64,000 nt of DNA from the NCBI RefSeq assembly GCF_963678635.1, contig NC_087064.1, positions 66,209,548-66,273,547 on the forward strand. The letters are read 5' to 3'. The notes beneath the pieces are model-generated. The model searched no databases. It saw nothing but the letters and a program-made list of their open reading frames with translations, and was not told where the DNA came from. Of this stretch, positions 35,001 to 43,765 are shown piece by piece. The stretch is from Symsagittifera roscoffensis. Its lineage: Eukaryota; Xenacoelomorpha; Acoela; Convolutidae. Both the position numbers and the translations under genes were made by a program. How positions within the stretch are numbered: the first letter of the stretch is position 1; each line of letters starts with the position of its first letter.

Positions 35001-38000
35001 TGACACATCATTCACAAGATGAAAATACATATGAAGAAATTATCGAACAACCCCATACCACAGCATTTCAGTCTCAAAATAATAATTTTTTTAGCCCACG
35101 ATGAGCCGACAACTTGGATCCCTACACCGCTCAAATTCCCATCCAACCAACCTCAACACTCCAATTACAATAATTCCACTTTTTGCTTTCCCGCCACCCG
35201 ATTTCCCAACTAGTAATATAACATCAGACATGAATTCAGACACTAATTCAAATATTTCAGTTTTATACTCCATTTCACAACTCAATAACCCTAATATTGA
35301 AACCCCTGATGAATTTGCAGACTCCGAACCATCTCCATCCAATAATTTTTAAACCAACTCCTCAGTTTTTTCAAAACCCCCTTTTCAACCAATCCCACCA
35401 AGTAACCAACTCCCATCCATTTCTACACCCTCTTATGCTTCACAAGTCACCCCAACCTACTCTTCATTTTATTCAGACCGATCATCCAATTCTCCAGATA
35501 TTCCCCAAATCTCCCAAGAAATCGATAATTTTATCACCCTACAACAACAACTATTACACCCTAACATCCCACCTATAAATCAGATTTCTTCCGCAATAGA
35601 ATCCTCAAACCCACCTACCCCTACACCCTCTTCAGCTTATTCTGCATCATTAGCACAATCATCCACTTCCACCGAATCATCAAAAAGCGCTAATAGAGCT
35701 TATCGCACTTTTAAAAGAAAATTCCCAAACCATCCATTCCCAACCAAACCAGGAACAGCCCGTGAATATATTAATCATCCACATCACACTAACACAAAAG
35801 ATTTTCTAGCAATCACCTTACCTTCATTTCCACAATATACTTTAAACACCCCTAACGACACTAACGACACACGTAGTTTTGTAGATGAACATGTTTTAAT
35901 GCCTACACTTCATTGGACATCATATTATCATTTTACTAATCCCCTTTGCCTACCTTTATCTAATACTCACATCGATATAGAAAGAAATCAAGATATGCTA
36001 TATCGACTCACCACATCACCCACACATAGACAATTTACTTATATAGGATATAAAAAATCACTAAAAACATTCACTGCACCCCGAGCTAACGAATTTACGC
36101 TAGAATATTACGATCATAACATCATACGAACTAACCAAGACCAATTTTTAGATGATGATCGCTTCGCTAACCCACAACTAACAGAAAAATTCTTCATCAA
36201 AACACCATATGTATTTACACTCAATATATTTCATCGCAAATTCGACCACGTCATTTCTGAAGCACTAACCGACATGCAAGCTTACGAAAGTTTTAAAGAA
36301 AAATTTCAATTATTTTCACTAACCTTCCACTTCCTTGCACCACATGAACGCGACTTGCTTTGCTCACACGATATTCATGTTACGCACTAAACAAACCCAC
36401 ACATATACATATTATCGCTTTTTACAAAATCATTTTGACCTACACACTCCATCAAGACAACCACACCACCGTTTTCAGTTTCTTAACTCTAAATACACTT
36501 CACCATTTTTTCTTAATTTCACATATTGCATCAAAGATACTAACCTTCACGGCATCCTCCGCAATTATGATCCCATAACCTAAAGGTATATATTTTGTCC
36601 CATCACGAAGAACTTTAACGCAGAAGAATCCAGACCCTTCCTTATCCCACATGAAATTATCCAACCTATAGAAATCCCAATATCAGAATTCATCCACAAT
36701 ACTAAATACAATCACAAATTATATAACCTCATTCAAAACACACCTTATGAGTTTGCAGTTGGCACTGAAGAACTAAAAACTATTAAAGCACTTCAATTGC
36801 TTTGGCCACTGCTTCAGACTAAAAACATCATTCGCATACTAGCAAAATTACTAACAAACTCCGACATAATACACGACATCTTCCCCCACGGTTTTTTCCC
36901 CGACGACTAACAGGTAAGTATAATTTATACATATTTTTCACTAATAAATTTGAAATAAATACTAACCATTCTTTATTCATGTCTCATTTAGATTTTTAGT
37001 CTTCATCCCACGATCATCTGCAAAAAACAGAAAAGGAAAATAAAGAATAATTAACTTGTTAAAATTCTTCTAAAACTCTATTAATATTTTGCACTAGATA
37101 AATATAATAAAATTCATACCAATGTAGTAAATTAATTTATAAATTGTTTCCCCAAAAGCAGTAATTTTAATAATGATATAAATTTGTAACTTAATTTTTC
37201 CCCAAAAACTAGCAGTAAAATTAAAATTCTATGTAGTAAATTGATAAAACAAAAATGCAGTACTAACCTTTTGATATTTTCATTCATTCGCACAAGAATT
37301 CTATCCAAACTCGCACAGCTCGCCCACGAAGAATTGTTTAACTAATGAATTTCAGTTTCAAGCTTTCACACTCAACAACTCTAACACGCGATAACAAGTT
37401 TCAAACTTTCCTTTAACCCGGTTGGAAAGGAATTATATACTAAACAAAACTAACCAACGCAGCTTACTAAACACCACAAATCATAGAATAACAGCATGAC
37501 TAAGAAAAGAAAACCAACGGTACCCAAACCGGATTAACCCAGTTTAAAACTGGATAATTTATTCTTTTGAAGACTATTATAAAGTCTAAGAAAGAAATAA
37601 TAAAACACAAAAAAGTCGAAAGACAAACCCATACCAAAAACAATTTGATTTTTGAAAAAAGGACACAACCAACGAAACATAAGAAAAACCACCATAAAAC
37701 CAACATAAAAAGTTATCACATAACAAGACCTCTCACAGAAACCGCACGAAATCATACTCCCACTCCTGGCCTAACCCACCAGAGAGGACGTCCTGAGCAT
37801 GCTCTATAGCCGGCCTAACCCACCGCGCTACATCCACGCTTTGTGACCACACTTCTATTTTTAATAAGAGTTACTCAAGGGTGAGTAACTCTTCAAAATA
37901 ACCGAACTAAAACAAAATGCTTTTGTGAAAACAACTAACCAAAATCATAATTAAAAACTGAACTAATAAAAACTTTTATAAAATGTAAACTATACCTTGC

Positions 38001-40913
38001 AGTATATAGATCAGCACACAACAACAAAGACGAACATCCAAAGACAAAATGACCCCCCCACTACACTTAAAAAAGAATGGCCAACCACAAACCGATATGC
38101 CGTCCACAATCACAAACTCAAAGGATTTAGAGTACGACTTGACTTCGCAGAAAAGGACTTCATTGAACTAGACCAATGACCACCTCGATGTTCAAGTATA
38201 CGTACAGATCCGAGTTACAAGGCATTCCCTCCACGCACAATCTCCACGCCATTCCCAGACGAGGTCGAACACAAAAGAAGTTCTCTACATAAAAAAGAAA
38301 AACCCGTCATAGCAAACCATTCTGAAATCAGATTGATTTCATTGGGAAACACCATCGTTGTCATAAGAAGACCCAACGATTGATGCCCCTCACTCCAGCG
38401 TCCTGGAACTTCTCTAACAAGAGAAACCGGACAAGAGTACGATGTTCGCCAAATACCAACGTCCATCATCCATCCTTTGAATTGCAGAAAGATAATTCTA
38501 AAAAACTCTGTAAAACCCGGATGGGTGGAACCTGATCTAAATTATATTTTATGATTGGATAAATTAGATATTTTACCACTGTAAAGTATTTAATATTAAC
38601 CAATCATGATCCATCTAACTAACAACCCACTTATTTGTAAGTGCTGAAATTACTTGTAATTTCAGCACCAGAGAGATTTGAATTTAACTTAGAAATTAGT
38701 TGCCTCTCCAAGAGAACTTCAGCAGCCGCAATAAACCAGTATACCCTAGATCTATTGAGCCTAGCAGAGACTAGTTAAACAACCTGAGACTAGATAGTAT
38801 AAGAGTAAGATTAGGATTGTTATTAGACTAAGAAGTTGCACGAATCTATCCGGCCGAAAATAAGATAGCGTGACGAGCAGACGGTGTACCCTATCCGAAA
38901 TTACTCTATGAGTTAACCACATCGGTCCTAACTCAACTGGATCCGGACGAAGCTCGACTTGCAAAGTCCGGACATGACTTGAGTCTGGGTGGAAAGGACC
39001 TCAAAGGCCCTGGAAAAGCGTGGAAAATTTATTTAACCTGCTGTCCGTTTTTGCTCCAGTTGTCTGTTGGGCAGTCGTCTGCAGTGTCCACTTCCTTCAT
39101 CTTGATCTCCTTCAGTCGGGAGGCGAAGGTGGGCTCCTTACAGTGTAGCCCCACACATGGCTCTATCCAACCCATCCCGCACACACCTTAAATGATGGGA
39201 GGGGGCAAAACTGAGATATCGAAGCCCTTAATAATTGGCATGAATAATTTTCTGTCTTTTTTCCTTTTTTTCTTTTTGAATACTTTTTGTTTGACATTTT
39301 CAATGACTGGTCTTATAATAAAGACCAGCTTAAATAACAAGAGTAGGGTTGGAAAAATTTCATGCCCAAAACTTTTATAAACACCGCGATTTAGTTTTTT
39401 AACACTGCTTTTTTATGATTGGTTCAGAAGTATGTTTGAGGAGTGAAACTGGATACTTGTCGATCTGCAGGATATAACCTATCTTAAAACATGAAGGATC
39501 AACAGTAACTGAAAACGGGCTCTTCTCCATCTCATAGAAAAATCATTTACTTGATTTTGAGGACCGACGGATTCCTTATAACATGATGTGGTATAAAGAT
39601 TAAATATGTTTAGAAAAATATATTTAGGTGTGAGAATATTTATTAGAATTGGACATTGGTAACCAAAATTTTACAAGAGAAAGGTCGCTGATGGGATATA
39701 GAAGGGGAAGGGGGTGATTGAGTCTTAGCTGTATAATAATTGATATAAGCATATCTTTTGTATAATCCTTATTTGAGACTTAAAGGAGAGCATGAAATTT
39801 AAAAGTCTTTCCAAGATTTGGATCTTATAATTACTTTGATTTGGAGAATTTCAAAAATATATATATTTTTTAAATTTTGATTCGGTAAAAAAGTTTGCTC
39901 CGCGAGTAACCAACAAATATAACCCAGTTCAATAAATTAAATTACTTTATTTGCAATTGGAAAACACACCTTTGCGCAAAAATTCACGATCTAAAGTTGC
40001 ATTTGGTAATAGGCCGCTCTTAAAAGCAGATCAAAAAAGATAAAAATCGTAGAAATTCAGATGTTATTTGTGCGCTTGTTTATACCTATGTCGTCTCCCT
40101 TATAACCAATATAGCAGAGAGAGTAAGCATGGTGTTTGGGAAAGAATCTCCTAGTCCGCAGAAGGGCGATGTCGTTAATGTAGTTCTTCTTGGGCGAGTA
40201 TCCCGGGTGGATGATTGGGTTCCCATCGAAACTCTCCACTGTGTCGGGGTAGTTGGGGTCAGAAAAGTTAGTCATCATTACTAAAGTTCTGGCTCCTGAA
40301 AACATGTAAGTTTCAAATTTATAAAAGCATGTTTGTAGTTGATCGTTTTAATAGTTTATAATCAGTCAGATCACTTTAAAATTGTGCTTCCATAAACTTT
40401 TGTTCATGTAAAATTTTCAAAAAATTGTTTAAAATATTTATCGAATGAACAGTAAATTTTGACCTTACTCTCTGAATAATTTCAGAACGTAGAACAGTCC
40501 ACTAGCTCACTGTTTTTTCCAGGAGGTGAGTAAAATTTTTTGAATCAGAGTTTTAACTCAGCTCATAATTTGATTCAAGGGCAGTTTTAGTTAAGTTAAT
40601 TAATAGAACACCAAGCAAATTCTCTTTCCCAAGCCAGCAAAAAGACATATCCATCTATAGCTATAAAAAAATTGCCTAAAAAGCTGATATTAAGGGACAT
40701 ACCATGGACACAATGAGCTGCCGTTATGACCATATAGGGAGCTATGACTGCACCGCCACATGTGTGGACACCATCTGACTTCATACACTCCAACATCACA
40801 TAAAATGGTCGGTAGGGGGCGTCATAACCATCATAGATTGCATGCAATACTTTGACACAGATAACAAACAGAAAATTAAGTTTTTGTAGATAAAAAGGCG
40901 CAATGCAATTCAT
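28843..40913 (-). CDS. Chymotrypsin-like serine protease gene, four exons
   Basis: Exons on the minus strand are 40913-40703, 40295-40086, 39186-39038 and 29040-28843. Lengths of 211, 210, 149 and 198 bases join in phases 1, 1 and 0 to give 255 codons plus a stop, the usual size of an S1 protease. The catalytic triad is complete: ITAAHC (exon 1), NDIALL (exon 2) and GDSGSP (exon 4). The residue six before the catalytic Ser is Ser, so specificity is more likely chymotrypsin-like than trypsin-like. A hydrophobic N-terminus (FLFVICVKVLHA) suggests secretion, and the mature chain would begin near IYDG. Intron 3 is about 10 kb and holds the retrovirus-like element in the opposite orientation. No break is seen. 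The start codon is the least certain part. Confidence 0.85.
29041..29689. repeat. Start of intron 3 region with dispersed repeat and 36-bp duplication
   Basis: 29370-29450 is the inverted partner of 23630-23712. At about 29508-29579 the words CATCCCGAGGCTTTTTGTCT and AGACTTTGTCT occur twice in tandem (36-bp unit). No exon is supported on either strand. Confidence 0.55.
29702..30115 (+). pseudogene. Ty3/gypsy integrase C-terminal fragment
   Basis: This frame is open from 29702 with no start of its own. It reads FVLIPNFNTQKGISKK, then LRKGPYQIIAKPTDVTYKI and HRNNLLPYYPKE. The pattern of a charged Lys-rich strand, GPYxI, a V-Y-K-I strand and an H-R-N-x-L-x-P-Y box is the C-terminal DNA-binding domain of gypsy-type integrases. 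The catalytic core is absent, so the element is 5'-truncated at about 29690. Confidence 0.8.
30191..30340 (+). CDS. Short basic ORF after integrase
   Basis: A 49-codon ORF contains SRLRNQPRKNYKTFIPQSK, similar in style to the basic tail that closes many retroelement pol proteins. It starts 75 bp after the integrase stop, in another frame. It may be the displaced pol C-terminus rather than a separate protein. Confidence 0.4.
   Translation: MTEKIIPQEQLEKSEPRESSRLRNQPRKNYKTFIPQSKILKKVEFQKQL
30341..31161. other. Non-coding A/C-rich stretch inside the element
   Basis: I see no ORF of note. The phrase TTAAATTAGCCTAAAGTA occurs twice (about 30686 and 30718). The composition matches the rest of the element, so it is probably an untranslated spacer between pol and the downstream genes. 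Confidence 0.5.
31162..31350 (+). CDS. Small two-helix hydrophobic protein, unrecognised
   Basis: The 62-codon ORF begins with ATG and encodes two hydrophobic segments, residues about 10-31 (FLLFVIIITTLSSLILTIC) and 36-49 (AYITFALATILLILF), separated by a short Lys-containing turn. This suggests a small membrane protein, but hydrophobic peptides also arise by chance in T-rich DNA. Its location before the proline-rich and envelope genes is noteworthy. Confidence 0.35.
   Translation: MIRTIFSRTDIFLLFVIIITTLSSLILTICKCIKKAYITFALATILLILFREEYYNKHKFFH
31339..32492 (+). CDS. Proline/Ser/Thr-rich ORF upstream of envelope
   Basis: The frame is open from about 31339 to 32492 (about 385 codons) without an ATG in its first 240 bases, so the start is uncertain or supplied by splicing. 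The middle is low-complexity and rich in Pro, Ser and Thr (TPENPIGILPETPTLL). The C-terminal third is more ordered (NRLHNWALNRLQYRQDIHED). It overlaps the envelope start by 13 bases. It may be a structural or accessory protein; I do not recognise a family. Confidence 0.5.
32480..35104 (+). pseudogene. env: Envelope glycoprotein resembling the chuvirus type, two frameshifts
   Basis: An ATG at 32480 opens a signal peptide (ILIFLQLFFLVIS) and an ectodomain with spaced Cys. The frame shifts near 32945 into one that runs to 33594, and again at an A-rich run near 33585 into one that includes 33731-35104. Together about 870 codons would be read; I do not join them here. Landmarks are VTHYDCEENE, an NDQGYC...IVWFPKDTC block, a CELERTQILQ...AGYLLSGNR block and a transmembrane segment at about 34570-34680, then a Pro-rich tail. 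The middle blocks match my knowledge of chuvirus-type glycoproteins, which LTR elements are known to have captured. It would mediate membrane attachment and fusion. It is broken in this copy. Confidence 0.6.
35101..36910 (+). pseudogene. Long unrecognised ORF downstream of envelope
   Basis: Its ATG overlaps the envelope stop (ATGA at 35101). The frame is interrupted by one TAA at 35350-35352, then open to 36390. It shifts near 36370 into a frame that continues, across one TAA at about 36579, to 36910: about 600 codons in all. The first 200 are Pro/Ser/Thr-rich, the rest more ordered (HWTSYYHFTNPLCLP; FDHVISEALTDMQAYESF). Few, simple breaks over this length imply a real gene that decayed recently. 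I do not recognise it. A third gene after env is unusual for an LTR element. Confidence 0.55.
36914..36991 (+). other. Probable 78-bp spliceosomal intron after the last ORF
   Basis: The sequence CAG|GTAAGT at 36914, a perfect TACTAAC branch site at 36960-36966 and TTTAG at 36987-36991 form a textbook small intron three bases after the stop codon. If spliced, it lies in the 3' untranslated part of the element's transcript. Confidence 0.55.
36992..37996. other. Non-coding part of the element with a hairpin
   Basis: No gene is supported. AATAAA-like words are frequent. A 10-bp perfect stem with a 6-base loop lies at 37867-37892 (AGAGTTACTC / GAGTAACTCT). The text at about 37770-37850 (GGCCTAACCCACC twice) may be a fragment of a short interspersed element on the minus strand, but no clear A and B boxes are present. 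Confidence 0.4.
37997..38383 (+). pseudogene. Unrecognised ORF with one in-frame TGA
   Basis: Open codons at 37997-38176 (ending RVRLDFAEKDFIELDQ) are followed, after a TGA at 38177-38179, by same-frame codons to 38383 (PPRCSSIRTDPSYKAF; later HSEIRLISLGNTIVVI). The text reads like protein on both sides of the stop and is less AT-rich than the rest. It could be a gag-like piece or a fragment of another element. The start is uncertain. Confidence 0.35.
38384..39037. other. Intron 3 remainder, with a perfect palindrome
   Basis: No coding feature is supported. 38641-38668 is a perfect inverted repeat with 13-bp arms (GTGCTGAAATTAC / GTAATTTCAGCAC) and a 2-base centre. The G content rises again after about 38390, marking the end of the G-poor element. 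Confidence 0.6.
39038..39186 (-). CDS. Serine protease exon 3 (GW motif)
   Basis: The acceptor is ATTTAAG|GTGTGT and the donor CAGCAG|GTTAAA. The 149 bases read VCGMGWIEPCVGLHC and then ASRLKEIKMKEVDTADDC, matching the region between the GWG motif and the Cys before the active-site loop. The phase-1 entry and phase-0 exit fit exons 2 and 4 exactly. Codon use is markedly less AT-rich than the surroundings. Confidence 0.8.
39187..40085 (-). other. Serine protease intron 2
   Basis: Between exons 2 and 3 on the minus strand, donor GTATAA and acceptor ATTTAAG. A readable minus-strand stretch near 39400-39530 was tested as an exon and does not fit the phase. Confidence 0.7.
40086..40295 (-). CDS. 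Serine protease exon 2 (catalytic Asp)
   Basis: The acceptor is TGTTTTCAG|GAGCC and the donor GACATAG|GTATAA. It encodes ARTLVMMTNFSDPNYP and later NYINDIALLRTRRFF, with the Asp-102 box. It ends near CYIGYKGDDI, where S1 proteases approach the GWG motif. Both phases match the neighbours. Confidence 0.85.
40703..40913 (-). CDS. Serine protease exon 1 (signal peptide, catalytic His)
   Basis: It begins with an ATG at 40913-40911 and a hydrophobic leader, then reads IYDGYDAPYRPFYVML and CGGAVIAPYMVITAAHCV, the His-57 box. The donor is CCATG|GTATGT. The exon ends one base into a Gly codon completed by exon 2. An upstream coding exon cannot be excluded because the predicted leader is short and carries a Lys. 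Confidence 0.8.
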
Positions 40914-41722
40914 TTTTTTTCTAAACCGAAGAAATTAGATTCCAATGTGAACAATTTATTGTTCATTAGGAAGCCTTAAAAAACAATTCACAGCGTTAAA
41001 TTTACGATTTTGAGGAAACCTAACAGAGCGTATAAAAACTCAATATCTCAAACGATCGCTGAGCCGATTGCGATCAATATTAATAACTAGAACATGCTAA
41101 TATCTAATAGATCAAATTTTGCACACTAAAAAATGCATTACTCAAATGTTGATTCGAAAGTTTTTATAGTTGTAATTTTACCTGTGGCATGAGCAGAAAA
41201 AAGTAAAAGAGGGGTGGTTGGTTTTTTTTTGGGTTGACCGATCACCTAGAACTCCCAAAACACCTTTAGTTCACACAAAACTTCTGCACCGCAGTCTAAA
41301 AAAAATGCAAATTACTGCTTTTATTAATTGGGGTGGCAATTTTTTTTTTGGGGGGGGGGGGGGGGGGGCTAGATTGAGATTATTAAGAAGATCCAAAAGT
41401 TTTATCGAATCAATTTAGTAGCGACGGTAAAAGCAGCATATAGCCCTTTCAGTTTCGATGTTTATGAAGAAAAAAATCACTTTTTTTGGATCACTAGAAC
41501 AGCTTTGGGCGAGTTTTGGCCTCGAGAACGTTGGGCTTTCTATTGTTTTGCTACATTAATCAAGATTTCTACTGCGTTTACAGCAAAGCTAAGCCAATAA
41601 CTAAGGAAAACAATTAAAACAACAAAAATCAATTTAGCCACAAAACGCAACCCCAATTGTGTCAAATGACATCAATTATAAACATTCTTCATAAGTTTAA
41701 CACTTATTTTTTTAAACTAATT
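40914..41722. other. Region upstream of the protease, with an 18-base G run
   Basis: This is the presumed promoter side of the minus-strand protease. I see no clear TATA or initiator. A run of about 18 G lies at 41351-41368. The open frame across it is not credible. Confidence 0.4.
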
Positions 41723-42004
41723 AAGTGAGTAGTAGGTGTTGGAGCTGATCAAGGGGGGGGGGTGGTTGCGATCCCCAGTGTATTAAGATTCTATATCATT
41801 AAAACTAACTCGATATGGGAGCTTTCCGATCAAAATCAATCGGATGTCAGATAATGCCGAATCTTTGATTAAATCAGTTTAAGGTTTTTAATTAATCATC
41901 AAACTTCAAAACATCTCAAATGGAAATCTTCAGTTATCTCTTTGTGGGAGGAATAGATAATATACCTGGATAACCTATATTATTTGTGGGAGGAATAGAT
42001 AATC

Positions 42005-42158
42005 TATATTAATATCCTATAACCCAACTTAAAACAAAGCTTGTTCTACCGGAAACATGAAGCCTGTTTTAATACACGGCGTCCCCCGTGTATTAAGATA
42101 GGCTTCAGATTTCGGTAGCTCAAGCTATGTTTTAAGTTGGGGAATAGGATATTAATAA
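42005..42158. repeat. 154-bp imperfect palindrome (fold-back)
   Basis: Left arm 42005-42079 and right arm 42085-42158 are near-perfect reverse complements: CCCAACTTAAAACA and CCGGAAAC against TGTTTTAAGTTGGG and TTTCGG. The centre is CGTC. Related text occurs at 42668-42745 and 52200-52310. A 21-bp direct repeat TTTGTGGGAGGAATAGATAA flanks it at about 41941 and 41983. Confidence 0.8.
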
Positions 42159-43500
42159 AGGTTGTAGGTTTGACTATGTATTACCTTAAATTTTAAAACA
42201 TAGCCAATCCTGTAACCTTGATACCACCCGCATTGGAGTTCCATGAATAAAAATCGATTATAAATGAGTTTCGTTGTCATTGTCCACAAAAGTGAAAAAA
42301 AAGCGATTATAATCAATTAAAAATGGATTATAATGTTATTATTTTTCGAGGCAACAAAATCCATTTTTACTCCATCATAATCGATTTTTTTTCCACTTTT
42401 GTTAACTTTTGTTTCTCTCTAAAAATATATCACGCTTAATCAATTAAAAACCATTTCATTTCTCAGGTCATTATTTCGTTGGTGGTGCAACTTTATAGTA
42501 TTATCTTGATAATTTTTAGTTTTTGTAATTTTTTTAAAATTGTAAATTAAACTGTAAATTGTAAAATGGTAAAAAAAACCGTTTTTGTACTTTTTTTTCT
42601 TGTATTTTTTCGAAGATGAAACCCTGAAAACGTGCGACTTCAGAAACAATGAAAAAAGCGCAAATAGGATAATACATAAGAACTCCGATTCCCCATCTTA
42701 AAAATAGCTTGCGGTACCGGAAACTTATAGCTTATCCTAATACATCCTAATTAGTACAAATTGGTTAAGCAAGTAACTACAGTAATGCCAACTTTTTTCA
42801 ATCCTCATGTTTTCTAGGTCCCCTGAGGTTATGATTGACATCAATTGCTGATTGAAAAAAATCAAGAATTGGTTTTGAATTTAATTCAGTTTGATTCTTG
42901 ATTCTTCAACAAAGTGGAGTTGTCACGAAGTGAACCACCTAAAAAGTATTGGAACAAGTGAGCTGAAATGGTGTAAAAAGAAAAAATCATCCCTAGTATG
43001 TACATATTTTTCATTTTTTTTTCGAAAACGGGAACAATAAAAGATAAACGAAGAAATGAGTTTGAGAGGTTTATAAATTTGATGAACAAGTAAAAACCTT
43101 TAACTGATTTCATCAAAAATTTGGTATTATCTGACAGCTGTCGGATGCGATTGATTTTGATGGGAAAGCTTCTATGTCAAGTTAATGTTCTGTTTCAAAT
43201 AAAACTTTTGCTTTCAGTCCTTTTCCTAAGTTGTGCTCAGGCTAGTGCGCGTAGTCCCATTTTTAAGTCTACTAGCCTTCACTGACAATGCTGGCTTACC
43301 AGAAGCATGATTTTCAACCCTATGAATCTGAACTTTGATCGGGATTTACGCGTTTTCTCAGAAATTTTTGAATAACACGGAAAAACTTTTGTAGTTAACC
43401 TCTTAGAACTCTTCAGAAAAACCGATTGTCCATATGAGTCTGACACTGAGCTCCCGGGTCGAGATCCCGCTCAAAAATCGCTCAAGATATGAGCGGTTTG
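42159..43500. other. Gene-free AT-rich stretch
   Basis: Contains further ATAATCGATT/AATCGATTATAA variants at 42253, 42303 and 42377 like those at 17484-18412, and one related module at 42668-42745. No gene is seen. Confidence 0.45.
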
Positions 43501-43597
43501 AGCGGTTTTCCAGCAAGATTTGAGCGGTTTGAGCGGTTTGGGTGGTTTTTTTTAGAAAAACTGCTCAAACCGCTCAAATCTTGCTTGAAAAACCGCT
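43501..43597. repeat. GAGCGGTTT tandem/hairpin repeat
   Basis: AGCGGTTTTCCAGCAAGATT with TGAGCGGTTTGAGC (43501-43534) pairs with GCTCAAACCGCTCAAATCTT and GCTTGAAAAACCGCT (43563-43597). The arms are about 34 bp around a T-rich loop. More GAGCGGTTTT copies continue to about 43660. Confidence 0.8.
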
Positions 43598-43765
43598 TAT
43601 TTCTCGCGACGGTTTTTGAACGGTTTCTCAAGCAAGAGTTGAGCGGTTTTTGAGCGTTTTTATAAAGAAAACCGATCAAAACCATCAAAAGGCGTGGAAA
43701 CGTAATGTGACGCTAAGATGCAGTTGAAGTATTATCTACAATTTTAAAATTGTGTTTAATCGTTC

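Larger units (their letters stand above)
29690..38390 (+). mobile_element. Retrovirus-like element with integrase tail and envelope, decayed
   Basis: The plus strand of this interval is A/C-rich and visibly poor in G, in contrast to both flanks. It carries an integrase C-terminus, small ORFs, a proline-rich ORF, an envelope-type glycoprotein and a further long ORF, all in the same orientation. The 5' part (gag, protease, RT, integrase core) is missing, and I find no LTR pair. Several stops and single-base frameshifts show it is inactive. It lies antisense inside intron 3 of the serine protease gene. Confidence 0.75.

Noticed and set aside
37770-37850. tRNA-derived SINE or tRNA gene on the minus strand
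   Set aside because: A GGTGGGTTAGGCC word resembles an A box, but no matching B box or cloverleaf could be drawn.
38215-38469. Minus-strand 84-codon ORF as a host exon
   Set aside because: It is the complement of the more protein-like plus-strand frame at 37997-38383 and has no splice support.
39400-39530. Minus-strand readable stretch as the third protease exon
   Set aside because: It hits a stop in the required phase, while 39186-39038 fits phase, splice sites and family pattern.
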